Assembly (NCBI GenBank): GCA_029783825.1
Contig: JAREIK010003000.1
Span: 115,725 to 179,724 of the forward strand
DNA from: Sapria himalayana
Taxonomy: Eukaryota > Streptophyta > Magnoliopsida > Malpighiales > Rafflesiaceae
Length of the DNA stretch: 64,000 nt
Direction of reading: 5' to 3'
Shown here one piece after another: positions 24,740-35,219 of the stretch. Numbering within the stretch: position 1 is the first letter of the stretch; each line of letters begins with the position of its first letter. Position numbers and translations under genes: made by a program. The notes under the pieces are model-generated. The model worked only from the letters and a program-made list of their open reading frames with translations. It did not search any database and was not told the DNA's origin.

Positions 24740-26560
24740 CAACATTCAACAATAAAAAAACTAATGAAATATGTTATCATGCACGTATACATCAGATATT
24801 TCTCTACAATTACTTAAAACTGCATAGGTATGAATATATGCAATATACATGCATACAACATGAATATAGTATAACTATATGTGTCCAAACACACACACGC
24901 ACACCCTATTTTCCTATCTTCTCATTTTTCTTTATCTTGTCCATATATTGCACCTTTCTTGTTCAAATGAATCATTGATGCTTAGAAATGGTTATTACCA
25001 AAAAAAAAAATTTCTAATCTTCATATCCCATGTGATGTAAAATCAATTATTAAGTTTTTTGCTTAAGAAAACTGTAAGAAAAATTTTTTTATGAAAAATA
25101 AATGACAATTTGAAAGAATATTTGAAGGTTGTGAGCATAAATAGTTAATTTTTCTTCGATGCATGAGATATTAAAAGCTAGTATTAATATCATTCACTAA
25201 AGCAAAAAATATATGAATATCTCGTGTACACAAAAAATTATATCAAACAAGAAAACTTGATTACTACTTCATACAAATTTTCTTTTAACCTCTCATTATC
25301 ATCATCAATGAAATTTAATCTCAATACTATTGTGAACAAACGTTACTCTAACCATAAGAACATGAGTTTAATCAATAAGAATACCTAATATACTTCATAA
25401 GAATGCTTGTCAAATTACCTATCAAGATGTTCGAGTAGATGTCTTACATGCAATTCGTTGCCATTATAATAGCCCATCTAGCTTCTCTGCACAACTTCAC
25501 AGTTTTGCCTTGATAAGAAGGGTCTATGCACTATCCAAGCAACCAAATCAAATTAAAAACAAAAAAAAACAAAAAAAACAAAAAAAAAACCAAAAAACAA
25601 AAACTTTCACAGCTAAATGCTATGCCAATCCTGTTACGAGCTCACAGAGAAATTAACATCTCGCCTCTTGCTAGTATTTGAGGTCGTAGAGCATCAGATC
25701 CAACTCATTTAACTCATATTCAACAACATCCACACCTATGGGTCACATATTGCATTGATGTAGATGGAATCAAGGTCTAAGCCTTATGAGCAATGATTTT
25801 AATAATACACAGTGAGTTGCAATGTTTTTGATAACATACAGTGAGCATGTGAAGATTTGCATAGCACACAATGCATGGGTACTCATGGTAGCTAGTGCAA
25901 AGTGGATGCACACCTTTTATGGGTTTACAGCTCTTTCAGACACCCTCCCCTAGATTTTAGCTTTCCTTGGGGTCACTTTTGATGCCATGTAAAACATTAA
26001 ATCACACAACATAAAATAAATATAATACACTTGATGAATAACCTCATACAAACAATGCCCTTATATAACATGTTATTTTTATTAGGGCAACTCACAGGAA
26101 GTATAACCTTTATATCACTCTCAATGTGTACCTGTTTGTGCCAGGCATGCCTCAATCTGTAAGACATGATAATTCTTCCTCCAAAAAGCTATCAATAGAA
26201 CAACGTATCAATTAATAAAGTAGAGAAATGGCACCCAGCAAAACATAAGCAATATCACAAACATCATGCTCATAAATAAGATAGTTATATATAGTATATA
26301 TGTATGTATCATACTGTAGAGTATATGTACATATACTGAGTATATTATACATATTTACTATAGTATATTGTACATATATTTTGTAGTATATATACATACA
26401 TATATATTGTAGTATATATGGATGTCTTATAGATATAGAACAGCAAGTATAGATATATATATATATAGAACAGTAGGTAATGTATTATCTCATTTATACT
26501 TCACAAAGAAGGCACAAAACATCACTATCAACATTAATAAGAAATGCAAATATTATTTAA
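24740..26560. other. No clear gene; low-complexity and possible exon
   Basis: Mostly AT-rich sequence without a recognisable protein. It holds an A-rich run with scattered C at about 25552-25603, a possible exon at 25419-25530 and TACATATA-type repeats at about 26270-26470 like those in CACTA-1. The part at about 25740-25990 has moderate complexity but I do not recognise it. Confidence 0.5.
25419..25530 (-). other. Possible captured exon, unidentified
   Basis: On the minus strand a 112-nt stretch is bracketed by a plausible acceptor (TTGGATAG) and a donor (GGTAATTT). It reads with a single stop as DPSYQGKTVKLCREARWAII followed by MATNCM and IYSNILI. The residue composition looks like real coding sequence, but I do not recognise the protein. 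It lies between the SmF and BPC fragments and could be another captured gene. Confidence 0.3.
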
Positions 26561-26576
26561 ATTTTTGAAAATATAT

Positions 26577-27023
26577 CTAAAAACTCTTAGAAGAAAACCT
26601 AGAAGACAAGCCACGAGCAAGGTATGGAGCATCAAAGTTCACACCTTGCCTTCCACAACTAGAACTCTCTCCTAGTCCTATAACCCATAAAAGGGTTGCT
26701 TTGCCTTTCCACCCCCCCACAGCACCAAGCTTCAGTGCGGCTTTCTTATAATGTTTCTTCCCCTCTCCATGTGCTTGCACCAATAATTTTAATTGCTTAG
26801 CTTCATTGTATTAGTCCATCAACCCTGTAGCTTCTGCTGCAATATTGTTCCTCTCTTGGTTTGAAGCAAGGAACATCACTTCATTGTATGCATCAATGTA
26901 ACTACAGAACAATTCAATATGCTCTCCATAAAAAAAATATACACTCCATAAAAACAATATACACTTCATAAAAACAATATGCACTCTTAAAAATAATATG
27001 CACTCCATAAAAACAATACACAT
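26577..27023 (-). pseudogene. Unidentified coding remnant with one internal stop
   Basis: Two minus-strand open stretches, 27023-26811 and 26783-26577, are in the same frame and separated by one TAA that could come from CAA (Gln). The readable protein starts near YIDAYNEVMFLASNQERNN and continues QLKLLVQAHGEGKKHYKKAA, ending GLSSRFSSKSF. The first half is helical and charged, the second Gly/Ser-rich. I do not recognise the family. The upstream codons come from a minisatellite and are not part of the gene. It lies on the same strand as its BPC, SmF and SMXL neighbours, so it may be one more captured fragment. Confidence 0.4.
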
Positions 27024-27025
27024 TC
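26930..27025. repeat. Minisatellite of about 20 bp
   Basis: About five copies of CTCCATAAAAACAATATACA with small changes, between the unidentified remnant and the truncated 3' end of BPC. Confidence 0.8.
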
Positions 27026-27134
27026 AAAAAAAAAAAGAGGAACAAAACTTCGAAAATTAGATGTTTTGTCTTCCCAATATAAAAAAAAGCAAATGGCTGC
27101 AAAATTTGCAAACTTTATATAACAAGACATCTTG

Positions 27135-27850
27135 ACTCATGTTCTTCCCAACTATCCCCACTCCTCTTCATTTCATGCTAATTGGCAAGAGATACATTGA
27201 TGTGCTAGTTGTGTAGCATGCGGATTGGCACCCACCACAACCCCATAGATAGAACTGCTAAGACTTGCCTGTGCAAGTGCAGACTAGTATGGGAATGCCA
27301 AAGATATCCATGTCATTGCTATTGATGACCACGTCCAAGCTTTTCTTTCGGGCTTTCAAATGTGGAATAGAAATGGAGTTTGGATTCTTTGGTTTCCTTG
27401 ATTTCTTTGGTTTTGATTTTTTTGGCAGATCACTACTTTACTTTCTCTTGGATTGGCTACCTTGTTCATTAGGGCTTGGTTGATCGATCTTACAAATCCT
27501 TTCACCTCGCAAAGAATCATGTTGGTGTAGAATCTGCAATGGATGAGCTCCAGTGGTTTCTATGAGGGCAGGATAAGAAGCATTTGGAGGTAACTTGTTC
27601 AAAAACTTATCTCTCTGGTTTATCCAGACATCTCTCATGTCTTGTATTCCAAGAGAAGTGTGGAAGACATCGCATTCATAGAGATGGAATAGATGTTGGC
27701 ATTAACAATAAAGTTGTTAAGATCACATCCCAGTAAGAAATGCTTCATGTCATGGTTTTCCATGCTAGGTATTAGTTGTAGACCAAGATGCCACTTGAAA
27801 GATGGCTCGTAATAGCCACAGTTCCTCCTGTTCAGCCCGTCATTATCCAT
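27135..27850 (-). pseudogene. BASIC PENTACYSTEINE (BBR/BPC) GAGA-binding factor, truncated
   Basis: BBR/BPC proteins are plant-specific transcription factors that bind GA-rich DNA and can recruit Polycomb. The minus strand starts at 27850 with MDNDGLNRRNCGYYEP and LGLQLIPSMENHDMKHFLLG, the family's N-terminus. Directly upstream is a good intron acceptor (TTGCATGTTCGTAG), fitting a 5'-UTR intron. After a frame change come WINQRDKFLNKLPPN (about 27630) and the basic linker (PKKSKPKKSRKPKNPN), then KKSLDVVIN and the zinc-binding region at 27207-27296 (VCTCTGK, WGCGG, QSACYTT). Of the signature cysteines, the one in 'QCY' is Phe and the second of 'ACC' is Tyr. The invariant Trp after WGCGG is Cys. 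A Gln codon is TAG. The reading ends after KNMSQ, so the last part of the DNA-binding domain is missing. Not functional. Confidence 0.85.
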
Positions 27851-27855
27851 GAAAC

Positions 27856-28639
27856 TACGAACATGCAAGAGAAGAAAAACAAGCAAAATGAACACATTTA
27901 ATTGATTTTCATTAGCAATCATTATGGCAATTAAAAAGTCAATAGTTTAATTCTACCAATGACTGATAAAATGTAGTCACAGATTTGAACAGTGACAATG
28001 CAAATCTGCATGAAATAAGAGTGTAAAGAACAAACCCACATCTGTGCGGGACCAAAATTTTTTCATTCATCTCACACCTTCTCAAGCTAACGTGCTATTC
28101 CCAGGACTATGAGGACCAGCCAACCCTTTTATATAACTATAATAGGCTAAAACTCTACCCGAAATATTCGGGTACACAAAAATATTCATAGATATACAAA
28201 AATAGTAATTATAGATATGAACAAACATGAATCTGAGTTGATAGTTATACAACTTCAATAGATATCTAAAAGATGGCCAGAAATGATGTTTAGAGAGTGA
28301 TAGAGAGTGCAAAAATAAAATGTTTCAGAAATTATAAAGATAATAGAAGCTTGGCCTCTTTTTGATCCATCTGAAATTGGTAAAGATGGGATCCATCCAT
28401 AGGAAGGACCGTGGCAATGTCTGAAGGCTTTGAATCAAAATTTTTTCGCGCGTCTCATATTAGATGTCCTGTAATGTTTCATGATTAGCTTAATCGGAAA
28501 AGCAAAGAACAAAACCAAAAAAAATTGATACCTCCGAAAAAATCTCATATTTTTTAGCTATATATAGATAAAAATCAAAAATAGTTTAGAAATAATTCTA
28601 ATACAAAATCATCCTCATTATTAATTGCTATATATGTGC
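27856..28639. other. Probable BPC 5' UTR/intron sequence, no ORF
   Basis: It lies upstream of the BPC start on the minus strand. It contains no recognisable protein. By position it may include the captured 5'-UTR intron and leader, but the outer limit of the captured piece cannot be read. Confidence 0.4.
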
Positions 28640-29770
28640 TAGCCTCTTCTACTTAGTTTCATAGCTGGATCTCAAAATGCTATCTATCACGTAAATACTA
28701 CTAATTATGACTCCATATAAGACATCTACTGTTGCATTTAATTCTTAATATCTTTCATCTCATCATTCATTTCTTTCATCTCATCATTCATTTCTTTCAT
28801 CTCATCATTCATTTCTTTCATCTCATCATTCATTTCTTTCATCTCATCATTCATTTCTTTCATCTCATCATTCATTTCTTTCATCTCATCATTAATTTCT
28901 TTCATCTCATCATGTATTTCTTTAACTTCTTGCATTTCTTCCTTCAAATGATTAATCAGTTCATCCTTATCTTCTTTCATTTTCTGCATTTTTTCCTTCA
29001 AATGAGATATCTGCTCATCCTTCTCTTTCATTTTAGTTTCCATAACTTCAAAACATTCATTTGTTTCCCTTACTTATTATTCGACCACCTCATCCACCAT
29101 TGCTGTGATATATGAATTAGAAGCACAACTACTACAACAAAATGCCACTTCCTTTGAGCTGATGCCATTCACTCACTACTTCTTATGACCTCCTATGGTC
29201 TCCAAATAGATAGGATCATAGTCAATTGGTTGAAAATTCATAGAACCCTCAACTTGTTGAGAAGCAACTTTCACACGTTCTTCCATGAGTTCCTGTGATA
29301 AAATAGAGAAAAATAATATTCTAGATATACATAAAATAAATTTAATATTTTGCATTCCAAACAACTTTCAAAGTTTACTATAGTATTATAAAATTGTATT
29401 AATATAAGAGATTCTTATAGTAATCATCTGAGACTTGTTGTCAAAAAACTGACCATCTGCTTTTTTTACATGTATCTTCCTAAAAATCTCATAAAAATTG
29501 GGATCTCGACCCAATTCTCCAGCCTAGAGTATATATTTATTTAGTCTAAAAATAACAAATGTTAAAAAATTTTAACAAAATTAATAAAATCTTGCACAGA
29601 TTTGATTTATTTAGACTATTAGGACAACCACTAAATATATAAATGTTTTAAATTTTAAAATTATACCAAATATTGAGCATGTTCAATGCCCGAATTTGAC
29701 CCTCCCGTGTAGCAAGACATTTTTGTACCTAGTCTGGCTGATCTTTAGAGATAAAGTCATGTTTTTGGCT
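28640..29770 (-). pseudogene. TNP1-like gene of CACTA-2, partial
   Basis: The minus-strand sequence parallels CACTA-1 9150-10060 base by base over long stretches. It includes TRYKNVL and a reading-frame segment at about 29180-29360 (VEGSMNFQPIDYDPIYLETI, versus VEGSMDLQPIEYDHIYLETI in CACTA-1), an intron, and a coiled-coil tail. The tail (28738-29043) is open for 101 codons: a charged start (MKEKDEQISHLKEKM, MKEDKDELINHLKEEM) followed by eight heptads of the NDEMKEM type. Similarity with CACTA-1 stops near 29770, where unrelated DNA carrying the RNA polymerase copy begins. The N-terminal half of the gene is therefore lost or displaced. Confidence 0.8.
28747..28914 (-). repeat. 21-bp in-frame minisatellite coding heptads
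   Basis: Eight tandem 21-bp units, six of them encoding NDEMKEM exactly, flanked by HDEMKEI and NDEMKDI. The seven-residue period matches the coiled-coil heptad, so expansion lengthens the coil in register. CACTA-1 has only one such unit. Confidence 0.95.
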
Positions 29771-30105
29771 CTCTATGAAATAGGTGCCTTTCTCTGTATG
29801 AGTGTTAATGTAGAGTACACAATTCATCCTTCACAGAGAAGGTGGATTTTGTATTGAGAGCCTGGTAAAGGCTAGAGGTGTGTCGAGTATCTCTTATTTT
29901 TAATAGCTTGCCTCATATTTGGTTTTGAGAAAAGAAAGTTCCTACCTAAAAAGGTGCCTCATAGACCATGTTCAATGCTAGAGGTTTTTATTACTTGATT
30001 TTTTATGTTTTATAATTCTTATATCATAGTATGAAAATCTTTGGGTCTAACAGAAGTGTGCATGTACGTAGATGTTCATTTAATTTGGTAATCTATAGTA
30101 GATTT
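29771..30105. other. Junction segment between TNP1-like gene and RNA polymerase copy
   Basis: No protein recognised. It probably contains 5' flanking DNA brought in with the polymerase gene, since similarity to CACTA-1 has ended and the polymerase reading frame begins right after it. Confidence 0.4.
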
Positions 30106-32540
30106 CATGATTTAAGGAAGGATTTCTAGGATCGAGTATATTATGATATTGAGAAGGATCTTGAAAGATATCAAAGTACTCATTTGAATGTAATGAGTTA
30201 TCAGGATGATGTACTGGATATATTGAGAAAGAATTCTAAGTCTCATATAACAGAGAGTGAATTATTTTGTTTGCAAAAGTTAATTGATGGCTATACTTCA
30301 ATGTATGATGAGGATAAACCCAATTTGTATGAGCATACGAATGAAATATTTAAGATGATGATCTCTAAAGAGAATACAACTACTAAGGATTATCTCAAGA
30401 TCTACCTTGATAACGTTGTCTTTGTATCACCTATTCAATATTTAGATCATTACACTTTGGAGATCATTATTATTTATGTACTAGGTTCTCTCTTCACCTG
30501 TATTAATGATTACCCCATAGTTCCCATATCAACTTTGATTGAATATCTGAAAATGTGTGTAAGATTCCAAGCTCATGCCTTGAAAGGCACAAAAATGCGA
30601 GATAAGAAAATTGTGTTAGATGAGGCTTCTAGCTGTAATGAGAAGGCATAGTAGGTTAAGCTGTCTAACGGAAAACCTAAAAAGAAATAATATAAGAAAT
30701 ATGTGATAGGTGTGTGTTTGGTTGAATTAATATTGGATTGACATATGATTGAGGTTACAAGTCAATCCAACTTTAATGAATATTATGTAATGAATAAGGA
30801 TGGTAAAAAAATCACAATCCTGGGCAATTTATATGCAATTTGCAATTTTCAGATTGACATAATTTCGATCAAACTAAATCTACCAATGATATCTAAGCCT
30901 AAGGCTTGGAGACCCATAATTGAGGATTTAATACCACCTTTTTATAAATCAAATTTTCGTGGTGGGTACAAATCTAACCCAATAGGTGATATTTATCCGC
31001 ACTTTCGCATAATTACATCCCATAACATGACCCATTTTAATATTAATCTAAATACTAGATATACATAATTGTGCTTAGCCTTGAATAAATTACAGGAATA
31101 GGCTTTTAATATTAATAAGGATGTATTGAGCTTCATTAAAAAGAAACATCAACTCTTGGTTAAACATGGTTTACTTATGCCTGAAAGTCTCTCAAAAGTG
31201 AATGTTAGTAGGTCCATAGAAATAGTAAGGTTTACTTATAAATAGTTTAAGTAAAAATACCCATTTCTAAGTAATTATGATGATTTGGTTAATATTCTCA
31301 TGGAGCGTATCCAATGTGCTCGATATGAAACTTTCACAATCAAACTAGAATCAGCCTACAATTATAAATTCTATCTACCGGCCTTCGTTGACTTTCGTGG
31401 AATAATTTACCGTGCTGGGGAATTCCATTTTCATGAGCGTGATTTAGCTAGAAGTCTAATTCTTTTCTCTAGTGAGAACGTAATAGATGGTAAATTGACC
31501 GCTGAAGTAAATGTATATAGAATAATAAGCTGTGTTGCTGCTTTTCATTATAAGAAGTTCATAACTTATGAGAGTAGTTTCTTATGGTATAAAAATAATA
31601 TGGATGATAATTTATCGGATGAGGATCTCCTCCAAATTGTAAAAGATAATGATGTAGCTGATCCCTATCAGTTCATAAGCAAGTATCTATGTCTTAAAAA
31701 TAGTACTAATCTAATGCAAATTCCTATCATACAAGATACTTTAGCAAGTGCTTATCAAATTATAAGTTATATTATGTTAGATACAAAATTAGCCTCATTT
31801 ACTAATCTTATACCTTTGATCAAAGATAATACTATTTTAATTAAAGATATTTACAGTAATATTTTAGATGAACTTCTGAGATACCGGAACAATAAATTGT
31901 CTGAAAATCTACTTAACATAGTAATTCCAAGTCTCACTCATAAATTAATCAAAGTACTTTTCATGCCTATGCTATATGGTAAAACTTTATTAAGTATATC
32001 AAATGATATTTATCAAAATTATAAACCATTGTTATGACAACAAGAATGTAGCAAATTAGCTAAAGATATACAATTCTTCTTTAAAGAATGCTATCCATGT
32101 ATATTTTATCTAATGGAATTGATCTGCAATGTGGATTAGTTAGCATCAGACATTGATCAATCCATTTTATATAGTGTTCGTTCTTAAAAAACTAAGCAGG
32201 ACTTTATGAAGTTTAAAACTGAACAAATATATGTATTTGATCGTAACAAAAAAAAAGAAGGCAAGTTACTCTACGAATTCCCACGGATGATATGGATCAA
32301 ATGAAGAGTCATACGTCTACCTTTGCTAGCTTCATTCTTCAGAAAGATGCATACATAGCCAGGCGCATGATAAAGGAAACATTAAATTAAAAGGCACATG
32401 TCTATATAGTTCATGACAATTTTATTACAACGACATTATATGCATTCCAAATGCCCCATAAATATATTATGGTTTGAATTGAATTGGGTTGTCCCAAATT
32501 AATGATTAACAAATTTATATATATATATATCAATTTGATC
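30106..32540 (+). pseudogene. Phage-type RNA polymerase of mitochondrial linear-plasmid type
   Basis: Single-subunit T7-like RNA polymerases are encoded by linear plasmids of plant and fungal mitochondria. One frame runs from about 30106 to 32250 with at least ten stops. It then shifts within an A-run near 32250 and continues to about 32540. Family landmarks: N-terminal domain (LERYQSTHLNVMSYQDDVL, LIDGYTSMYDEDKPNLY, RFQAHALKG); AFVDFRGIIYRAGEFHFHER with DLARSLILF (31381-31470); motif A region DTLASAYQIISY with the catalytic Asp at 31735-31737; motif B region MPMLYGKT (31963-31986); KTEQIYVFDRN; QKDAYIARRMIKE; and motif C VHDNFITT with His-Asp at 32412-32417. Stops include TAG for an expected Trp and TGA after YKPLL. 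It lies within a nuclear CACTA element, on the strand opposite to the other cargo. Plasmid type rather than nuclear RPOT is judged from the FHFHERDLARSL and SAYQ segments. Confidence 0.85.
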
Positions 32541-33540
32541 AAAAGGGCAAGGATTCGAATGATTTGATTTGGTCTCATTTTTGAACACATTTTATCATGA
32601 ACACAATATTATGTTAAAATGTACTATAGACCATTATTTATTATCCTAACAAATGTCAATTTTTAATCCTTACAATTATTTTATTTCATCTTCACGTTTA
32701 CAAATTAGAGCAATTAGAGCTATATTGTATACATGATTAAACCATTTAAAGCATTTCACTTTTTATTTTGAATACACGTGCATATCAGTCTTTATTTTGA
32801 ACAAATTATAAGTGATCATATTTTTAACCAATATCATGATGGAAATCAATAATTACAAAAAAGAAACAAGGCTAAAGTGCGACATTGGTATTGAGAATGT
32901 ACAGAAACAATTAGTTTAGTAGCAGATATAACAGATGAAGCATTTTTGATTGCTACAAACCCTCTTCCAATCTCGGAGAATTTTCAAATGGCCAACTAGT
33001 TCAAGTTCTTTGGTCATTGCTCGTTGTAGCGAGCTATCACTCAACGGCCACATTGAGAACACTCAATAAAGGATTGAGGTCCATGCTCGTTGTTCAAATG
33101 AAATTAAAAGACAAATTGTTGAATTACTGGGACTCCTTGCTCGAGCATAAAGATTGCACATGAGAGATCATTCTTTTTTTCCTCAACAGAGAAACCTATT
33201 TAGGACCCAGATGCTGCCGAGCAATTTGCAGAATTATTAGTAGTGCTGGCCTGGCATGATTGGCACCCTTGGGATTACTCAGGAAGAAGGTGACTTGCTG
33301 GAAGGCTATTGAGATAGCACTGATTTATCTATCATTCCCAGAGTTCAGTAAAACTAGCATGATGCAAATTGCTTCCAGTTCTTAAAGATCAGATTTTCTT
33401 CATGATTATGCCATGACTATGATGATGCGTCAATGTTGTGCATTGTCCATGTTTCCCAAACCCTAGCAATATGTTTATGTGGACATTTGTGACTTATGTT
33501 TCATTTTGAATATGTTGGAGTCAGAGAGAGAGGCCAATGG
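32541..33540. other. No gene identified; a moderately complex coding-like stretch
   Basis: The first 300 bases are AT-rich. At about 32900-33500 the base composition is more balanced. On the plus strand, pieces such as SNEIKRQIVELLGLLARA (33096-33150) and DPDAAEQFAELLVVLAWHDW (about 33200-33262) look like protein but need a frame change and cross stops. This may be another degraded captured fragment. I do not recognise it. Confidence 0.3.
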
Positions 33541-34794
33541 AGAAAGTTAGAGACTAAAAGTTTATCTAACTATTAAGTTTATTAAGTCTTATTAGGTTTT
33601 AAAATTCCATTAATGTTTTAAATATAAATTATCAAAATATTTAATATACAATAAATATATATAAAACATAAAGACTCATCATTTTATTTTCTTAATAAAT
33701 TATTTTCAACAAGTTAATGTGTGTGTAGCAAGACACATATGGAAAACAAATACCTTTCAATTTTTAATTATCAAATTAATTAAACAATAAATATATAAAT
33801 AATTTCAAAAAAATAGATGTTTGGTTTTCCAAAAAGAAAAAAAATCAAATGACTACAAGATTTGTAAACTTAATATGACAAGGCATACATTAAAAGATTA
33901 TTGGTCATCAATACACTTTCCTAAAAAATTATAAATACTCTTTTTTGTTAAAAAATATATAAATATATATATGTTAAGTTTATAAATTTTTTAGAATTCA
34001 TATTAATTTTTATGAAGATGATATGAAATAATTTTAAAGGCATAAAATTGCATATTATTTGATATAATTTACAATTTATAAATTTCTAAAAAGTACTTAA
34101 AGTGCTATTATTTTTAGGAAAATTTTATATTTATTAAATTTAATAAAGACAGAATATTAAAAGCTAATAGTATAAATTAAACTCTATTATTTAGTTCTTA
34201 TAAATTTCAATAGGGGAAAACATCTCTATATTTATCTTTTAATATTAATTTATTTTCATTTAAAGATTATGAAAAATTAGAAATTTTTTTATAATTCAAA
34301 ATTTTCAAATTTTTTAGTAATTATTTTTTATAAAATATCTTTTAGCCATAAAACTATTTTTTATACTTAAAATAATTTTAATATTTACTATTTTTTTTAA
34401 TTAAATATGATATTTTTATAAATATATTATATTTTATCATACAATGAATTATTTAATCTTTTTATTAGTAGAAATTTTAATGTATGTTCATTTTTTTTAA
34501 ATATCTTTAAAAATTTTAATAATTATAAAATTAATTATTTAATGTTATTGTAGTCTATATTAATTGTTATTGTAGACTTTATTATTAGTTATTGTAGTTT
34601 TTATTAATATTAATTTTTTTTATATTTATATAATTTTTAAATTATTTTTTATAATAACTTATTTTATAATTATAGGAGAAGAATGTGTCATTCAAGGATC
34701 GCTCATCTATAGACCATGGAATAAGTACCTTTAATATACAAAATTAAATAAAATATTAAAATAAATAATATATAAAAAAAATTAAATCATTAAA
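33541..34794. other. Very AT-rich, no gene seen
   Basis: Long runs of A, T and TTTATA-like sequence with no open frame, no recognised repeat family and no protein similarity on either strand. Confidence 0.6.
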
Positions 34795-35219
34795 GATTAG
34801 CGATGAAAATTATGTCCAGCCCAAATAGCTTGGGAAAAATTGCTAGCTAAATGGATATATTTTGTGAAAAATAAAATTTAAGAGATAATCGCTTGCAATA
34901 AAATATAAAATAGTAAAAAAAATTTAAGACAACGACTCAGTGATGGATTTTGTCTAGATATAGTTAGCTAGGAAAATTCCATAACGAAATCCATTGCTAA
35001 ATTCCCAACAATTATTGGCACGTAATTTATAAAATATTAGCAATGTAATATTTTCAAACAAACAACTCCATCGCTAATCTATCACTATTCTATTGCAAAA
35101 TTTTAATTTAATGTAAAATCAAATATCTGTTGTTATTTCCAAGCTAATATCTTGCTAATTAGCTAGAAATTTTATCCATAGCTAAATTTCCCTAGCTAAA
35201 TCGATAATTTTTTGTAGTG
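34795..35219. repeat. CACTA-2 right subterminal and terminal repeat
   Basis: Motifs of the AGCTTGGGAAAA, TAGCTAGGAAAATTCC and TTTCCCTAGCTAAAT type recur, also with GCGATGGA or CCATCGCTA, as in the left ends of both elements. It ends TTTTTTGTAGTG. The GATA array starts at 35220. Confidence 0.85.

Larger units (their letters stand above)
21376..35219 (-). mobile_element. CACTA (En/Spm) transposon with captured genes, CACTA-2
   Basis: The left end reads CACTACAAAAAATATC. The right end read on the minus strand reads CACTACAAAAAATTATC, so the first 13 bases match exactly. Subterminal motifs (TAGCTAGGGAAAATCC and relatives) occur at both ends. GATA repeat lies on both sides, so the element sits within the array. 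The 3-bp flanks are GAG and TAG, two of three matching. The element's TNP1-like gene is on the minus strand at 28640-29770. No TNP2 transposase is visible. Its place holds a mitochondrial-plasmid RNA polymerase copy. The rest holds fragments of SmF, SMXL and BPC genes. At 13.8 kb it is long for a CACTA element, which fits cargo capture plus nested insertions. It would depend on a transposase supplied elsewhere. Confidence 0.85.

Noticed and set aside
28732..29115. Plus-strand 127-codon frame with a repeated HLIIHFF motif that looks like a membrane protein
   Set aside because: It is the antisense of the 21-bp heptad repeat of the TNP1-like gene, whose minus-strand reading agrees with CACTA-1.
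30106..32540. Reading the whole window as mitochondrial or plasmid DNA because of the polymerase
   Set aside because: It is enclosed by CACTA ends and surrounded by LINEs and GATA arrays, and the gene has many stops, so it is a nuclear transferred copy.
1616..35219. One giant composite transposon from the left end of CACTA-1 to the right end of CACTA-2
   Set aside because: Each inner end also has a proper inverted CACTA terminus, so two separate elements explain the data better. The outer flanks (TTG and TAG) do not match.
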